Shown here in pieces: positions 35,824 to 44,491 of a stretch of DNA of 64,000 nucleotides. The stretch comes from Paramylibacter ulvae (GTDB taxonomy: Bacteria > Pseudomonadota > Alphaproteobacteria > Rhodobacterales > Rhodobacteraceae). The stretch covers positions 342,535 to 406,534 of the forward strand of contig NZ_BMZF01000002.1 in the NCBI RefSeq assembly GCF_014652655.1, written 5' to 3'. Under the pieces are notes generated by a model. It was given only the letters and a program-made list of their open reading frames with translations. It ran no database searches and was not told the origin of the DNA. Positions within the stretch are counted from its first letter, which is position 1, and every line of letters begins with the position of its first letter. The translations under genes and the position numbers were made by a program.

Positions 35824-36189
35824 ATGACAGATTCAAAACCCAAAAAAGCAAAACGCCCCCAACTGGTTTTCACCCTGCTGGTCGAAGTTGGGCGCAACGA
35901 AAACGATGGCCTGCCCAAGGGCGCAACAGGGGGTGCGTTGATGTGCTTTGCCTCTGGTGTGGACGAGGCAGAGGCCGTGCGTGAAACCGTGGCCGTGTTG
36001 AAACAGGCCGATCTGGCACCGCTTGATGTGACGGGGTACGGCACATTGGATGAACGTCTTGAAATGGGGCACGATATTAACGACGAAGAACGCGCATTGA
36101 TGCAACAAGCCTTGGATCAAAATTCCGTTGTTGTTTATCAACTGACCCCATTTTTCGAGGGTCAATCCATGGACACCGTTACCCATTGA
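35824..36189 (+). CDS. Conserved hypothetical protein
   Basis: A 121-residue soluble protein with no signal or membrane segment, which I cannot assign. It begins with a lysine-rich stretch (TDSKPKKAKRPQ), then alternates hydrophobic strands and helices: LVFTLLVEVGRNENDGLPKGATGGALMCFASGVDEAEAV and APLDVTGYGTLDERLEMG. Such a pattern resembles a ferredoxin-like alpha/beta fold. ATG 35824 is chosen because an upstream start at 35806 adds residues without a ribosome-binding site. It lies 24 bases before the HAD phosphatase gene. Confidence 0.55.
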   Translation: MTDSKPKKAKRPQLVFTLLVEVGRNENDGLPKGATGGALMCFASGVDEAEAVRETVAVLKQADLAPLDVTGYGTLDERLEMGHDINDEERALMQQALDQNSVVVYQLTPFFEGQSMDTVTH

Positions 36190-36213
36190 TCGCCTGCGGG
36201 CAGAGGAAATCAC

Positions 36214-36870
36214 ATGTTTACAATGTTCTTTGATTTGGATGGTACGCTGATTGATCCCAAGGTTGGGATCACCAGTTCCATTCGATACGCCCTGGCCGAA
36301 GTCGGCGCAGAGGTTCCATCAGCGGATGAATTGGAATGGTGCATCGGGCCACCCCTGCACGAAAGTTTTCATTTACTGTTGGGTGACGGTGGCAATGTGG
36401 GTCATGCGATGGAATTGTACCGCGAAAAATATACCGCCGATGGCATGTATGATGCGGAACCTTATGATGGGATCGGCGAAATGTTTGATGCGCTGCACCG
36501 CGTTGATGTGACCATTCATATGGCCACGTCCAAACCACATGTTTTTGCCCAAGAAATCATCGAACATTTTGGCATTCATGCACATATCGGACGTTTGTTT
36601 GGATCAGAGCTGGACGGCAGCATGTCTGATAAAACCCAATTGTTGCAATATGCGCTGGATGAAACAGGTGCAGACCCTTCGCGTTGCGTTATGGTTGGCG
36701 ATCGTCGTCACGATGTGTTTGGCGCAAAAAACAACGACATCCCCGTGATTGGCGCGTTGTGGGGATATAGTGAAGAGGGTGAATTACATATGGCAGAGGC
36801 CGATATGTTGGCAGGCCACCCAGAAGAAATTCCCGAAATCGCGTTTGAGCTGATGGGCGTTTCTGAATAA
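36214..36870 (+). CDS. HAD-family phosphatase (phosphoglycolate-phosphatase-like)
   Basis: A 218-residue HAD hydrolase. Motif I is FFDLDGTLIDP (both aspartates), motif II is MATSKP, and the motif III/IV region is VMVGDRRHDVFGAKNNDIPVIG. The helical cap with GPPLHESFHLLLG fits the Gph/PGP branch, so phosphoglycolate or another small phosphate ester is a likely substrate. GAGG precedes the ATG. A terminator follows, shared with convergent serA. Confidence 0.88.
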   Translation: MFTMFFDLDGTLIDPKVGITSSIRYALAEVGAEVPSADELEWCIGPPLHESFHLLLGDGGNVGHAMELYREKYTADGMYDAEPYDGIGEMFDALHRVDVTIHMATSKPHVFAQEIIEHFGIHAHIGRLFGSELDGSMSDKTQLLQYALDETGADPSRCVMVGDRRHDVFGAKNNDIPVIGALWGYSEEGELHMAEADMLAGHPEEIPEIAFELMGVSE

Positions 36871-36891
36871 TTTATTCGACCACTGAAAATG

Positions 36892-36921
36892 AAAAGGCAG
36901 CCAATGCGGCTGCCTTTTTTT
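36892..36921. terminator. Bidirectional terminator between the HAD gene and serA
   Basis: An 11-base stem (36892-36902 with 36908-36918, core AAGGCAGCC) with loop AATGC is followed by seven T on the forward strand and preceded by four A, so it can stop both the HAD transcript and, less strongly, the serA transcript. Confidence 0.9.
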
Positions 36922-36930
36922 GAAGTAGTT

Positions 36931-38520
36931 TTAGATATCGAATTTTAGCGGGCTAATGGATTGGAACAATCCCGTCGCTTTCAACTTGGCCAGTGCTGTG
37001 TCATTTGGTGCATCGTCAAGATAAAGCAGCGCTATTGCGTCCGCACCGACGTTTGAACGGCCAAGCGTGAAATTCGCGATGTTCACGCCGTTTTCACCCA
37101 TGGTTTGCCCCAATGTACCGATGATGCCTGGGACGTCTTTGTTGGTGGTGTACAACATGTGCGATCCGACCTCGGCGTCGATATTGATGCCTTTGATCTG
37201 AATGAAACGTGGTTTTCCATCGCTGAATACTGTACCCGCGATTGAACGTTCGCGATCTGCGGTTTTCACCGTCAGTTTGATATAGCTGTCAAAAACACCT
37301 GATTTTTCTTGGGTTGTTGATGAAACCTTGATACCACGATCGGCGGCGATCACGGGTGCAGACACCATGTTCACATCTGGGTTTTGCGCGCTCATCACAC
37401 CGGCGATTGCAGCAGAGCCAAGCGCCTTGGTGTTCATCTCTGCAACTTTACCATCATATGTGATGTTGATGGATTCAATCGGATCCCTTGTCATTTGGCC
37501 AACGAATGCACCAAGGTGGCTTGCCAATTTCACGAATGGGCCCAAGATTGGTGCCTCTTCCGCTGTAATGGATGGCATGTTGATCGCGTTGGTCACTGCG
37601 CCATTGTTCAAATAATCGCTGATCTGTTCGGCAACTTGCAAGGCCACGTTTTCCTGTGCCTCTGTTGTGGCAGCACCCAAATGCGGCGTGACAACAACGT
37701 TTGGCAGGTTGAACAATGGGCTGTCGGTTGCGGGTTCAACGGCGAACACGTCAAACGCGGCGCCTGCGACATGGCCAGATTTCAATGCATCTGCCAATGC
37801 GTCTTCGTCAACCAAACCACCACGGGCACAGTTAATGATGCGCACACCTGGTTTCATTTTTGCAATGGCTTCTGCTGTGATCATATTTGCGGTTTGTTCG
37901 GTTTTTGGAACGTGTAGCGTGATAAAATCAGCCTTGCCCAACAATTCGTCCAGTTCAACCTTGGTCACACCCAATTCTTTGGCACGATCTTCTGACAAGA
38001 ACGGGTCATATGCCAAGACTTTCATCTTTAGGCCAAGCGCACGCGATGCAACAATCGAACCAATGTTGCCCGCACCAACAAGACCCAAGGTTTTATTGGT
38101 CAGCTCAACACCCATGAATTTGGATTTTTCCCATTTACCGGCATGTGTCGATGCGGATGCTTCTGGGATTTGACGTGCCACGGCGAACATCATTGCGATG
38201 GCGTGTTCTGCGGTTGTGATCATGTTGCCATATGGCGTGTTCATCACGATCACACCTTTTTGCGATGCTGCCTTCAAATCAACATTGTCGACACCAATAC
38301 CAGCGCGGCCAATAACCTTTAGGTTCGTTGCAGCGGCCAGTAGTTTATCCGTCACTTTGGTTGCGGAACGAATGGCAAGACCATCATATTCGCCGATACG
38401 CGCTAGCAATGCGTCTTTGTCTTTGCCCAGTGCTGGTTCGAAATCAACTTCGATTCCATTGTCACGGAAAATTTGAACGGCAGTTTCAGACAGTTTGTCA
38501 GATACGAGTACTTTAGGCAT
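36931..38520 (-). CDS. serA: D-3-phosphoglycerate dehydrogenase
   Basis: First step of the phosphorylated serine pathway: 3-phosphoglycerate to 3-phosphohydroxypyruvate with NAD. The 529-residue length is the long form, with a substrate/NAD core (GLVGAGNIGSIVASRALGLKMKVLAYDPF, INCARGGLVDEDALADAL, NVVVTPHLGAATTEAQENVA), an intervening domain, and a C-terminal ACT domain (DVPGIIGTLGQTMGENGVNIANFTLGR). The ACT domain implies possible serine feedback. It follows serC in one transcript after a 56-base gap. Confidence 0.97.
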   Translation of the reverse strand: MPKVLVSDKLSETAVQIFRDNGIEVDFEPALGKDKDALLARIGEYDGLAIRSATKVTDKLLAAATNLKVIGRAGIGVDNVDLKAASQKGVIVMNTPYGNMITTAEHAIAMMFAVARQIPEASASTHAGKWEKSKFMGVELTNKTLGLVGAGNIGSIVASRALGLKMKVLAYDPFLSEDRAKELGVTKVELDELLGKADFITLHVPKTEQTANMITAEAIAKMKPGVRIINCARGGLVDEDALADALKSGHVAGAAFDVFAVEPATDSPLFNLPNVVVTPHLGAATTEAQENVALQVAEQISDYLNNGAVTNAINMPSITAEEAPILGPFVKLASHLGAFVGQMTRDPIESINITYDGKVAEMNTKALGSAAIAGVMSAQNPDVNMVSAPVIAADRGIKVSSTTQEKSGVFDSYIKLTVKTADRERSIAGTVFSDGKPRFIQIKGINIDAEVGSHMLYTTNKDVPGIIGTLGQTMGENGVNIANFTLGRSNVGADAIALLYLDDAPNDTALAKLKATGLFQSISPLKFDI

Positions 38521-38576
38521 TTCAGCCTCCTTTAATAATATGTCGGGAAGCTGGCCAATTCGGCCAGCGAAAAAAT

Positions 38577-39737
38577 TTAGAGTGTTGCGATTTGCGTTTC
38601 AAACGCCCAGTTCAACCAAGGTGTCAGCGCGACAAGATCGGAATTTTCCACAGTGCCACCTGTCCAAATACGCAAACCAGCGGGTGCATCGCGGTATGAA
38701 CCAATGTCATATGCAACACCTTCGGTTTCCAACAGTTTTGCCAAACCTTTGGCAAAAGCGGCCTGTGCATCAGCATCCAACGCAGCAACGCGTGGATCGG
38801 TGATTTTCAAACAAACAGACGTGTTTGAAACCGTGTCTGCATCATCTGCCAGAAAACCGATCCAATCATTTTTGGCGACGAAATCGGCAAGCACTTGCAA
38901 ATTCGCATCTGCTCGCTTGATCAGGCCAGCGTTACCACCAACGGATTTTGCCCAATCAAGTGCGAATAAATAATCCTCTACCGCCAGCATTGATGGCGTG
39001 TTGATAGTGGCACCTTTGAAAATACCATCGATCAATTTACCGGCTTTGGTCAGGCGGAAAATTTTTGGCAATGGCCAAGCGGGCGCATATGTTTCCAGAC
39101 GTTCAACCGCGCGTGGTGACAGGATAATCATTCCATGCGCCGCTTCGCCGCCCAAAACCTTTTGCCAGCTGAATGTTGTTACATCCAACTTATCCCAAGG
39201 CAAATCTTGGGCGAATGCAGCGGAGGTTGCATCGCAAATCGTAAGACCTGCACGATCGGCTGGTATGAAATCACCATTTGGCACACGCACACCTGATGTT
39301 GTGCCGTTCCATGTGAATACAACGTCATTGTTAAAATTGATGGTGTTTAAATCGGGAAGTTGACCGTAATCCGCATGCAGATGGTTCACATTGTCGAGTT
39401 TAAGCTGTTTTACAACATCTGTAACCCAACCAGAACCAAAGCTTTCCCATGAAAGCATATCAACACCGCGCGCACCCAAAAGGTTCCACATCGCCATTTC
39501 AACCGCACCTGTATCAGATGCAGGAACGATACCGATTTTATAATCGGCTGGAATGTTTAACACATCGCGTGTGGTTTCGATGGCGGCCAGCAATTTATCT
39601 TTGCCAACGGCGGCGCGGTGTGATCGGCCAAGTGCCGCATCAGACAACGCATCCAACGTCCAAGTGGACGGTTTGGTGCACGGGCCAGAAGAAAATTGGG
39701 GATTGTTCGGACGGGTGTCCGGTTTCGTATTTGTCAT
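38577..39737 (-). CDS. serC: Phosphoserine aminotransferase
   Basis: PLP enzyme making phosphoserine from phosphohydroxypyruvate and glutamate. ATG 39737 gives 386 residues. Marks: [36 protein letters not shown], and the PLP lysine in [17 protein letters not shown]. This is the alphaproteobacterial subtype, shorter in the N-terminal part than the E. coli form. Upstream on the same strand is a hairpin leader listed separately, and serB lies divergently beyond it. Confidence 0.96.
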   Translation of the reverse strand: MTNTKPDTRPNNPQFSSGPCTKPSTWTLDALSDAALGRSHRAAVGKDKLLAAIETTRDVLNIPADYKIGIVPASDTGAVEMAMWNLLGARGVDMLSWESFGSGWVTDVVKQLKLDNVNHLHADYGQLPDLNTINFNNDVVFTWNGTTSGVRVPNGDFIPADRAGLTICDATSAAFAQDLPWDKLDVTTFSWQKVLGGEAAHGMIILSPRAVERLETYAPAWPLPKIFRLTKAGKLIDGIFKGATINTPSMLAVEDYLFALDWAKSVGGNAGLIKRADANLQVLADFVAKNDWIGFLADDADTVSNTSVCLKITDPRVAALDADAQAAFAKGLAKLLETEGVAYDIGSYRDAPAGLRIWTGGTVENSDLVALTPWLNWAFETQIATL

Positions 39738-39744
39738 TATGTGT

Positions 39745-39800
39745 ATCCTTACAGATAAAATGCCCTTCGTTGGGGAAGGGTGTCCCACTGTCGGAAATAT
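39745..39800 (-). promoter_or_regulatory. Candidate serC leader RNA hairpin
   Basis: Upstream of serC the leader contains a hairpin with six-base arms (39763-39768 and 39775-39780, CCCTTC with GAAGGG on the reverse strand), followed by CATTTTATCTG and AAGGAT just before the start codon. A conserved RNA motif upstream of serC-serA is known in alphaproteobacteria (the serC motif, a comparative-genomics prediction). Position and shape fit, but I have not compared it with that model. Confidence 0.5.
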
Positions 39801-39901
39801 GGAGAAAGCTGCCGCTATGCAATCATCAACTCTGGCGTTTTGCTGAAAATTCCGCATAACGATGCTGAAATCTGTGCATCATGTTTACGATAGGAAATTA
39901 A

Positions 39902-40780
39902 ATGACGTTTGTTGCCACGCTGATCGCTCATCCCGATGATAAACATCTTTCTGGCGGAATCGCCGCAGATATCGCACATGCGTTAGGAGGTGAACATTTT
40001 GAATGGTTGGCAGGGGGCATCGCTGCAGACATTCCATTAGCAACAGAGCCAGATGATTTTGAGGATGCATGGGAACTGGCGCAGAGCAATCGCGCCGATT
40101 TGGTGATCCAACCCGCAACGGGACGGCGCAAAAAGGTTTTGTTGGCCGATATGGACAGCACCATGATCGAACAAGAATGCATCGATGAACTCGCCGATAT
40201 GGCGGGGGTGGGTGAACGTGTGGTTGAAATAACCGCCCGCGCAATGAACGGCGAATTGGATTTCGAAGATGCGTTGCGTGAACGCGTAGGTCTGTTGAAA
40301 GGGTTGGATGCAGATGTCATTCAACAAGTATTAGCAGAGCGCATTACATTCACATCAGGTGGGCGTGAATTGCTTGCAACCATGCGTGCCAATGGTGGCT
40401 ACGCCGCGTTGGTATCTGGTGGGTTTACCGATTTCACATCAGCGGTTGCCGAAAAACTGGGCTTTGATGAAAACCGCGCGAATACGCTGATCCAAAAGGA
40501 TGGCAAGCTGACGGGTGAAACGGGGATGCCAATTTTGGGGCGCGAGGCAAAGGTTGATGCGTTAAATGATATCACCAAACGCCTTGGATTAACCCCAGAT
40601 GATGTGATCGCCGTGGGTGACGGTGCCAATGATTTGGGTATGTTGAAATTGGCGGGGCGCGGTGTGGCGCTTCATGCAAAACCTGCCGTTGCTGCGCAAT
40701 GTAATACGCGCCTGAATTTCGCGGATCTGACTGGGTTATTGTATGTCCAAGGGTATTCACGCGCGATGTTCGCAGAATAA
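39902..40780 (+). CDS. serB: Phosphoserine phosphatase
   Basis: Last step of serine synthesis. The 292-residue HAD enzyme has an N-terminal ACT-like extension (residues 1-75), then motif I in VLLADMDSTMIEQECIDELADMAG, motif II in ALVSGGFTDFTSAVAEKL and the metal motif VIAVGDGANDLGMLKLAGRGVAL. It is divergent from serC, so the three serine genes serA, serC and serB share one locus. Confidence 0.97.
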   Translation: MTFVATLIAHPDDKHLSGGIAADIAHALGGEHFEWLAGGIAADIPLATEPDDFEDAWELAQSNRADLVIQPATGRRKKVLLADMDSTMIEQECIDELADMAGVGERVVEITARAMNGELDFEDALRERVGLLKGLDADVIQQVLAERITFTSGGRELLATMRANGGYAALVSGGFTDFTSAVAEKLGFDENRANTLIQKDGKLTGETGMPILGREAKVDALNDITKRLGLTPDDVIAVGDGANDLGMLKLAGRGVALHAKPAVAAQCNTRLNFADLTGLLYVQGYSRAMFAE

Positions 40781-40901
40781 TCCGTTCACTTTTCCAAAAT
40801 CTGGTTTCGACAAATTGGAACGATGCACGTGACGCTAGACGCCGTGCCATCTGCGCGATTATCTATGCGCAACGCTATTCATGGCCAAAGGGAGTCGCCA
40901 C

Positions 40902-42671
40902 ATGAAAATGACCACAGAAGAAGCCTTTGTTAAAGTTCTGCAAATGCACGGCATCGATAATGCTTTTGGGATTATTGGTTCGGCGATGATGCCGATTTCG
41001 GATTTGTTTCCCAAGGCGGGAATTAAATTTTGGGATGTCGCACATGAATGTAATGGCGGCATGATGGCGGATGGCTACACGCGTGCATCTGGCAAAATGT
41101 CGATGATGGTGGCGCAGAACGGCCCAGGCATCACCAATTTCGTGACACCTGTTAAAACTGCGTATTGGAATCACACGCCATTGTTGTTGGTGACACCACA
41201 AGCAGCGAATAAAACAATCGGACAGGGTGGTTTTCAAGAGGTCGAACAAATGAAACTGTTCGAAGACATGGTTGCCTATCAAGAAGAAGTCCGCGATCCA
41301 ACACGTATTGCAGAGGTATTGAACCGCGTGATCCTGCAAGCGAAACGCGCGTCCGCACCTGCGCAAATTAATGTGCCACGTGATTACTGGACCCAAGTTA
41401 TCGATATTGATCTGCCTGCGATTGTTGAATTCGAACGCCCATCTGGTGGTGCGGATGCTGTGGCCGAGGCTGCTAAATTATTGTCTGGTGCAAAAAACCC
41501 TGTGATCCTAAATGGGGCGGGCGTTGTTTTGGCGGGTGCAATCCCTGACAGTATCGCATTGGCGGAACGTCTCGATGCGCCTGTCTGCTGTGGTTATCAA
41601 CACAATGATGCATTTCCTGGTTCACATCCATTGTTCGCAGGGCCATTGGGATACAATGGTTCCAAGGCAGGCATGGAATTGATTTCACAGGCTGATGTTG
41701 TTTTGGCGCTGGGTACACGTTTGAACCCGTTTTCAACGCTGCCTGGGTATGGCATTGACTATTGGCCGACAAAGGCAAAAATCATTCAGGTTGATTTGAA
41801 TCCTGATCGCATTGGCCTGACCAAACCCGTCACAGTTGGTATCGTTGGAGATGCGAAAAAAGTTGCCCAAGAGATTTTGGCACAGCTTTCGGATGATGCA
41901 GGTGATGCAGGGCGCGATGAGCGCAAAGCAACAATTGCAAAAACGAAATCCGCGTGGGCACAAGAGCTAACATCGATGGATCACGAAGACGACGATCCAG
42001 GCACCACATGGAACGAGCGCGCGCGCTCTGATAAACCCGATCACATGTCCCCGCGTATGGCTTGGCGTGCGATCCAAAAAGCACTGCCAAAGGATGCGAT
42101 CATTTCGTCCGACATCGGCAATAACTGTGCGATCGGTAATGCCTATCCGTCATTCGAAGAGGGGCGCAAATATCTGGCCCCCGGTTTGTTTGGCCCATGT
42201 GGTTACGGCTTTCCAGCAATCGCTGGCGCGAAAATCGCTTGCCCAGATACACCCGTTGTTGGTTTCGCGGGTGACGGCGCATTTGGTATTTCGATGAATG
42301 AAATGACGGCCGTTGGTCGTGGTGATTGGCCTGCAATCACCATGGTCATCTTCCGCAATTATCAATGGGGCGCTGAAAAACGCAACACGACACTGTGGTA
42401 TGCAGATAACTTCGTTGGTACGGAGTTGGACGAAAGCGTGTCTTACGCTGCAATCGCACAAGCCTGCGGGCTGATTGGGGTTCAGGCAACATCAATGGAT
42501 GATTTGACGGATAAACTTGCGCAAGCGGTCAAAGATCAAAAAGCGGGTAAAACCACGTTTATCGAGATCCTGCTGAACAAAGAACTCGGCGAGCCATTCC
42601 GTCGTGACGCGATGAAAGCACCGGTCGTTGTGGCGGGCATCGATGCTGCGGATATGCGCCCGCAAAAATAA
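40902..42671 (+). CDS. xsc: Sulfoacetaldehyde acetyltransferase
   Basis: ThDP enzyme that turns sulfoacetaldehyde and phosphate into sulfite and acetyl phosphate in taurine and isethionate catabolism. ATG 40902, with GGGAG upstream, gives 589 residues. The family-specific opening MKMTTEEAFVKVLQMHGIDNAFGIIGSAMMPISDLFPKAG is present, and the ThDP site is FAGDGAFGISMNEMTAVGRGDWP...FRNYQWG. Unlike the usual roseobacter arrangement no pta or taurine-regulator gene adjoins it; serB lies upstream and a tRNA downstream. A terminator follows. Confidence 0.94.
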   Translation: MKMTTEEAFVKVLQMHGIDNAFGIIGSAMMPISDLFPKAGIKFWDVAHECNGGMMADGYTRASGKMSMMVAQNGPGITNFVTPVKTAYWNHTPLLLVTPQAANKTIGQGGFQEVEQMKLFEDMVAYQEEVRDPTRIAEVLNRVILQAKRASAPAQINVPRDYWTQVIDIDLPAIVEFERPSGGADAVAEAAKLLSGAKNPVILNGAGVVLAGAIPDSIALAERLDAPVCCGYQHNDAFPGSHPLFAGPLGYNGSKAGMELISQADVVLALGTRLNPFSTLPGYGIDYWPTKAKIIQVDLNPDRIGLTKPVTVGIVGDAKKVAQEILAQLSDDAGDAGRDERKATIAKTKSAWAQELTSMDHEDDDPGTTWNERARSDKPDHMSPRMAWRAIQKALPKDAIISSDIGNNCAIGNAYPSFEEGRKYLAPGLFGPCGYGFPAIAGAKIACPDTPVVGFAGDGAFGISMNEMTAVGRGDWPAITMVIFRNYQWGAEKRNTTLWYADNFVGTELDESVSYAAIAQACGLIGVQATSMDDLTDKLAQAVKDQKAGKTTFIEILLNKELGEPFRRDAMKAPVVVAGIDAADMRPQK

Positions 42672-42695
42672 TTCAATCACTGTTTAAATGTTAGG

Positions 42696-42726
42696 AACGG
42701 TGCTGGTAATACTGGCGCCGTTTTTT
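42696..42726 (+). terminator. Intrinsic terminator of xsc
   Basis: An 11-base stem with three G-U pairs (42696-42706 with 42712-42722, AACGGTGCTGG and CTGGCGCCGTT), loop TAATA, followed by six T, 24 bases after the xsc stop. Confidence 0.85.
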
Positions 42727-42820
42727 GTTGAATTTCTAGGGTTTTATCGGCGGCAAAGTTTTTCGAATACCATCGATTTTACCCTTGTTTTCCAACACAC
42801 AGGCCGATAAACCCACCAGC

Positions 42821-42913
42821 GGAGACGTGGCCGAGTGGTCGAAGGCGCTCCCCTGCTAAGGGAGTAGGCGGTTTGTAGCTGTCTCGAGGGTTCGAATCCC
42901 TTCGTCTCCGCCA
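42821..42913 (+). tRNA. tRNA-Ser (anticodon GCU)
   Basis: A 93-base type II tRNA including a genomically encoded CCA. The acceptor arms GGAGACG (42821-42827) and CGTCTCC (42903-42909) pair perfectly; the anticodon stem CTCCC/GGGAG frames the loop CTGCTAA with anticodon GCT (reads AGC and AGU). A long variable arm and the T-arm GAGGGTTCGAATCCCTT follow. It is the probable attachment site of the decayed integrative element immediately downstream. Confidence 0.97.
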
Positions 42914-43065
42914 CCATGCCTTTTTCATCAGTTTTGAAACATTGCTTTGGGTGGCTTTTAGTCCTTAAAAATATAGCTATTATTCCAATTTGTCTTTTTG
43001 CTGGATTTTGTTCAGTTGTGCTCATATTCTTTCCTTGGGTGGTATCAAGTGTAGTATTTTTTTAA

Positions 43066-43766
43066 ATGGCGAAACAGGGGTTAAATCCTCGGTTTAATGC
43101 TAAACGCGAAATTCCAACTTTTGCTGAGATTGCACAACAGGTGCATATTGATCGCTTGCCAACATGGAAAAACCCCAAACACGGGCAGCATTGGATTAAC
43201 ACCTTGCGAGATAACGCTTTCCCCAAGATCGGGCGTATGCCTGTTGATAGTATTGGGCAGCCAGAGGTCTTGATGTGCCTCTCACCAATCTGGACGGAAA
43301 AACACGAAACCGCGAAACGTTTATCGCAACGCATGAAAGTTGTTTTGGATGTGGCAAAATCCAAAGGGTTCCGCGATGGTGAAAATCCGATAACGGCGAT
43401 CTAAGAAGCACAAGTCTTGCCCAAGGTGAAAGCCAAGCCCAAACACCACAAGGCAATGGCATGGCAGGAGGTACCCGCGTTCTATGCTGGCCTTAGTGTT
43501 CGCAGCGCTATGGCGGCCAAAGCGTTGATGTGTTTACCTGCCTGACAGGATCACGCACGTCAGAGGTCTTGGGGATGCGCTGGGCAGAGATTGATTTTGA
43601 TGCAAAGCTTTGGTCTTGCCCCGCTGAACGGATAAAAACAGGCGAAGAGCACCGCGTTCCGCTCACAGATGAAATGCTGAAAATCATTGAATTGTTACAA
43701 GCCATGCAATCGGAATATGTGTTTGAGGGACAAAAACGAAACCAGCCGCTATCAAACGAACTGTAG
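43066..43766 (+). pseudogene. Decayed tyrosine-recombinase (P4-type integrase) gene
   Basis: Remnant of a phage/island integrase next to a tRNA, the usual place. The segment 43066-43404 encodes an integrase SAM-like domain (IPTFAEIAQQVHIDRLPTWKNPKHGQHWINTL...LSPIWTEKHETAKRL) that ends in an in-frame TAA at 43402. The same frame continues after it (QVLPKVKAKPKHHKAMAWQEVPAFYAGL) up to about 43528, where a one-base shift moves the homology to another frame: LTGSRTSEVLGMRWAEIDFD, with the first catalytic arginine. The N-terminal DUF4102 part and the C-terminal part with the tyrosine are missing; the gene is cut at about 43762 by the IS remnant. Non-functional. Confidence 0.88.
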
Positions 43767-44140
43767 GTATTAGCGTACTCGCGAGACAATTTCTGTAATC
43801 TTCATATTGAAGAGAGAGGATGTTTCTTATGAATGATGATCAACGGGCAATTCGCCGTAAACTTCGTATTTTGAATTGCGCCGCCGAAATTGGGTCTGTC
43901 GTTAAAACTTGTCGTTATTTCGGCATTGGTCGCGCGAGCTTTTATCGCTGGTGAGCAGCCTATCTCGAACACGGTGAATCTGGCCTGATTGACAAACCCC
44001 CAATCCCGAAATGGCCTTCCAACAGGCCCCCCCGAGATCGAGGAAAAGGTAGTTTATCCCCGTAAGAAATATCACCTCGGCCCGATCAGAATTTCTTGAT
44101 ATATGGCGCGCTATCACGAAATACAAATATCCAACGTAGG
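43762..44140 (+). mobile_element. IS481-family insertion-sequence remnant
   Basis: Beginning about 43762 (TGTAGGTATTAGCG), exactly where integrase homology stops, this stretch carries the 5' part of an IS481-type transposase gene. It looks like the left part of an IS that inserted into and truncated the integrase gene. No right end or matching inverted repeat could be found by eye, so the element is incomplete. Confidence 0.6.
43829..44140 (+). pseudogene. Broken IS481-type transposase gene (N-terminal part)
   Basis: From ATG 43829 the reading is NDDQRAIRRKLRILNCAAEIGSV then KTCRYFGIGRASFYRW, an IS481/IS3-type helix-turn-helix. A TGA at 43954 interrupts it; the frame continues AYLEHGESGLIDKPPIPKWP, then shifts near 44020-44030 (a run of seven C) to EIEEKVVYPRKKYHLGPIRIS and YMARYHEIQISNVGV. 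The catalytic DDE region is absent. At least one stop and one frameshift make it dead. Confidence 0.75.
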
Positions 44141-44491
44141 TGTTTGTCCACTGGCTTCTCGGGGATTAGTTTAGTCACCGAGAAGCGGGTATTAAAACGC
44201 CGTTTGTTGGACTGCTCAGTTCGATTTTTGGGGTGCGAAATTTGGTGCCAGAAAGGCTTGCTGCCTGCCCTTGCGTTAATGAGCCGATTTTTAAACGCTG
44301 GAGAGTGGGTTAAATTCATCTGGCCGCCACGACAAACAAATTTGTCATAATAAATAGAAAATTTTACGTGAATGTCCAGATTTCGCCACAATTCATGAAA
44401 ATCTAATGTAGTCAGTTACTATCGGTTAAGTTGTGGTCAGTGTCGTTTCGAGGGGAACCGGAATGTCGCGCAATCTGTCAAGGGGATGAAT
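44141..44491. other. Intergenic stretch after the IS remnant
   Basis: About 350 bases with no gene I can support. Short open frames on both strands (around 44096-44391) have no recognisable homology and low coding character. The promoter of the giant surface-protein gene presumably lies in the AT-rich part at 44330-44440. AGGGG at 44481-44485 is its ribosome-binding site. Confidence 0.5.

Noticed and set aside
42821..44140. Attachment-site direct repeat downstream of the integrase
   Set aside because: I scanned for a copy of the tRNA 3' end to position 64000 and saw none; the other end may lie outside or be lost.
44096..44391. Open frames of 84-101 codons on both strands between the IS remnant and the giant gene
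   Set aside because: No ribosome-binding site, no recognisable homology, and they read through sequence that belongs to or follows a decayed transposon.
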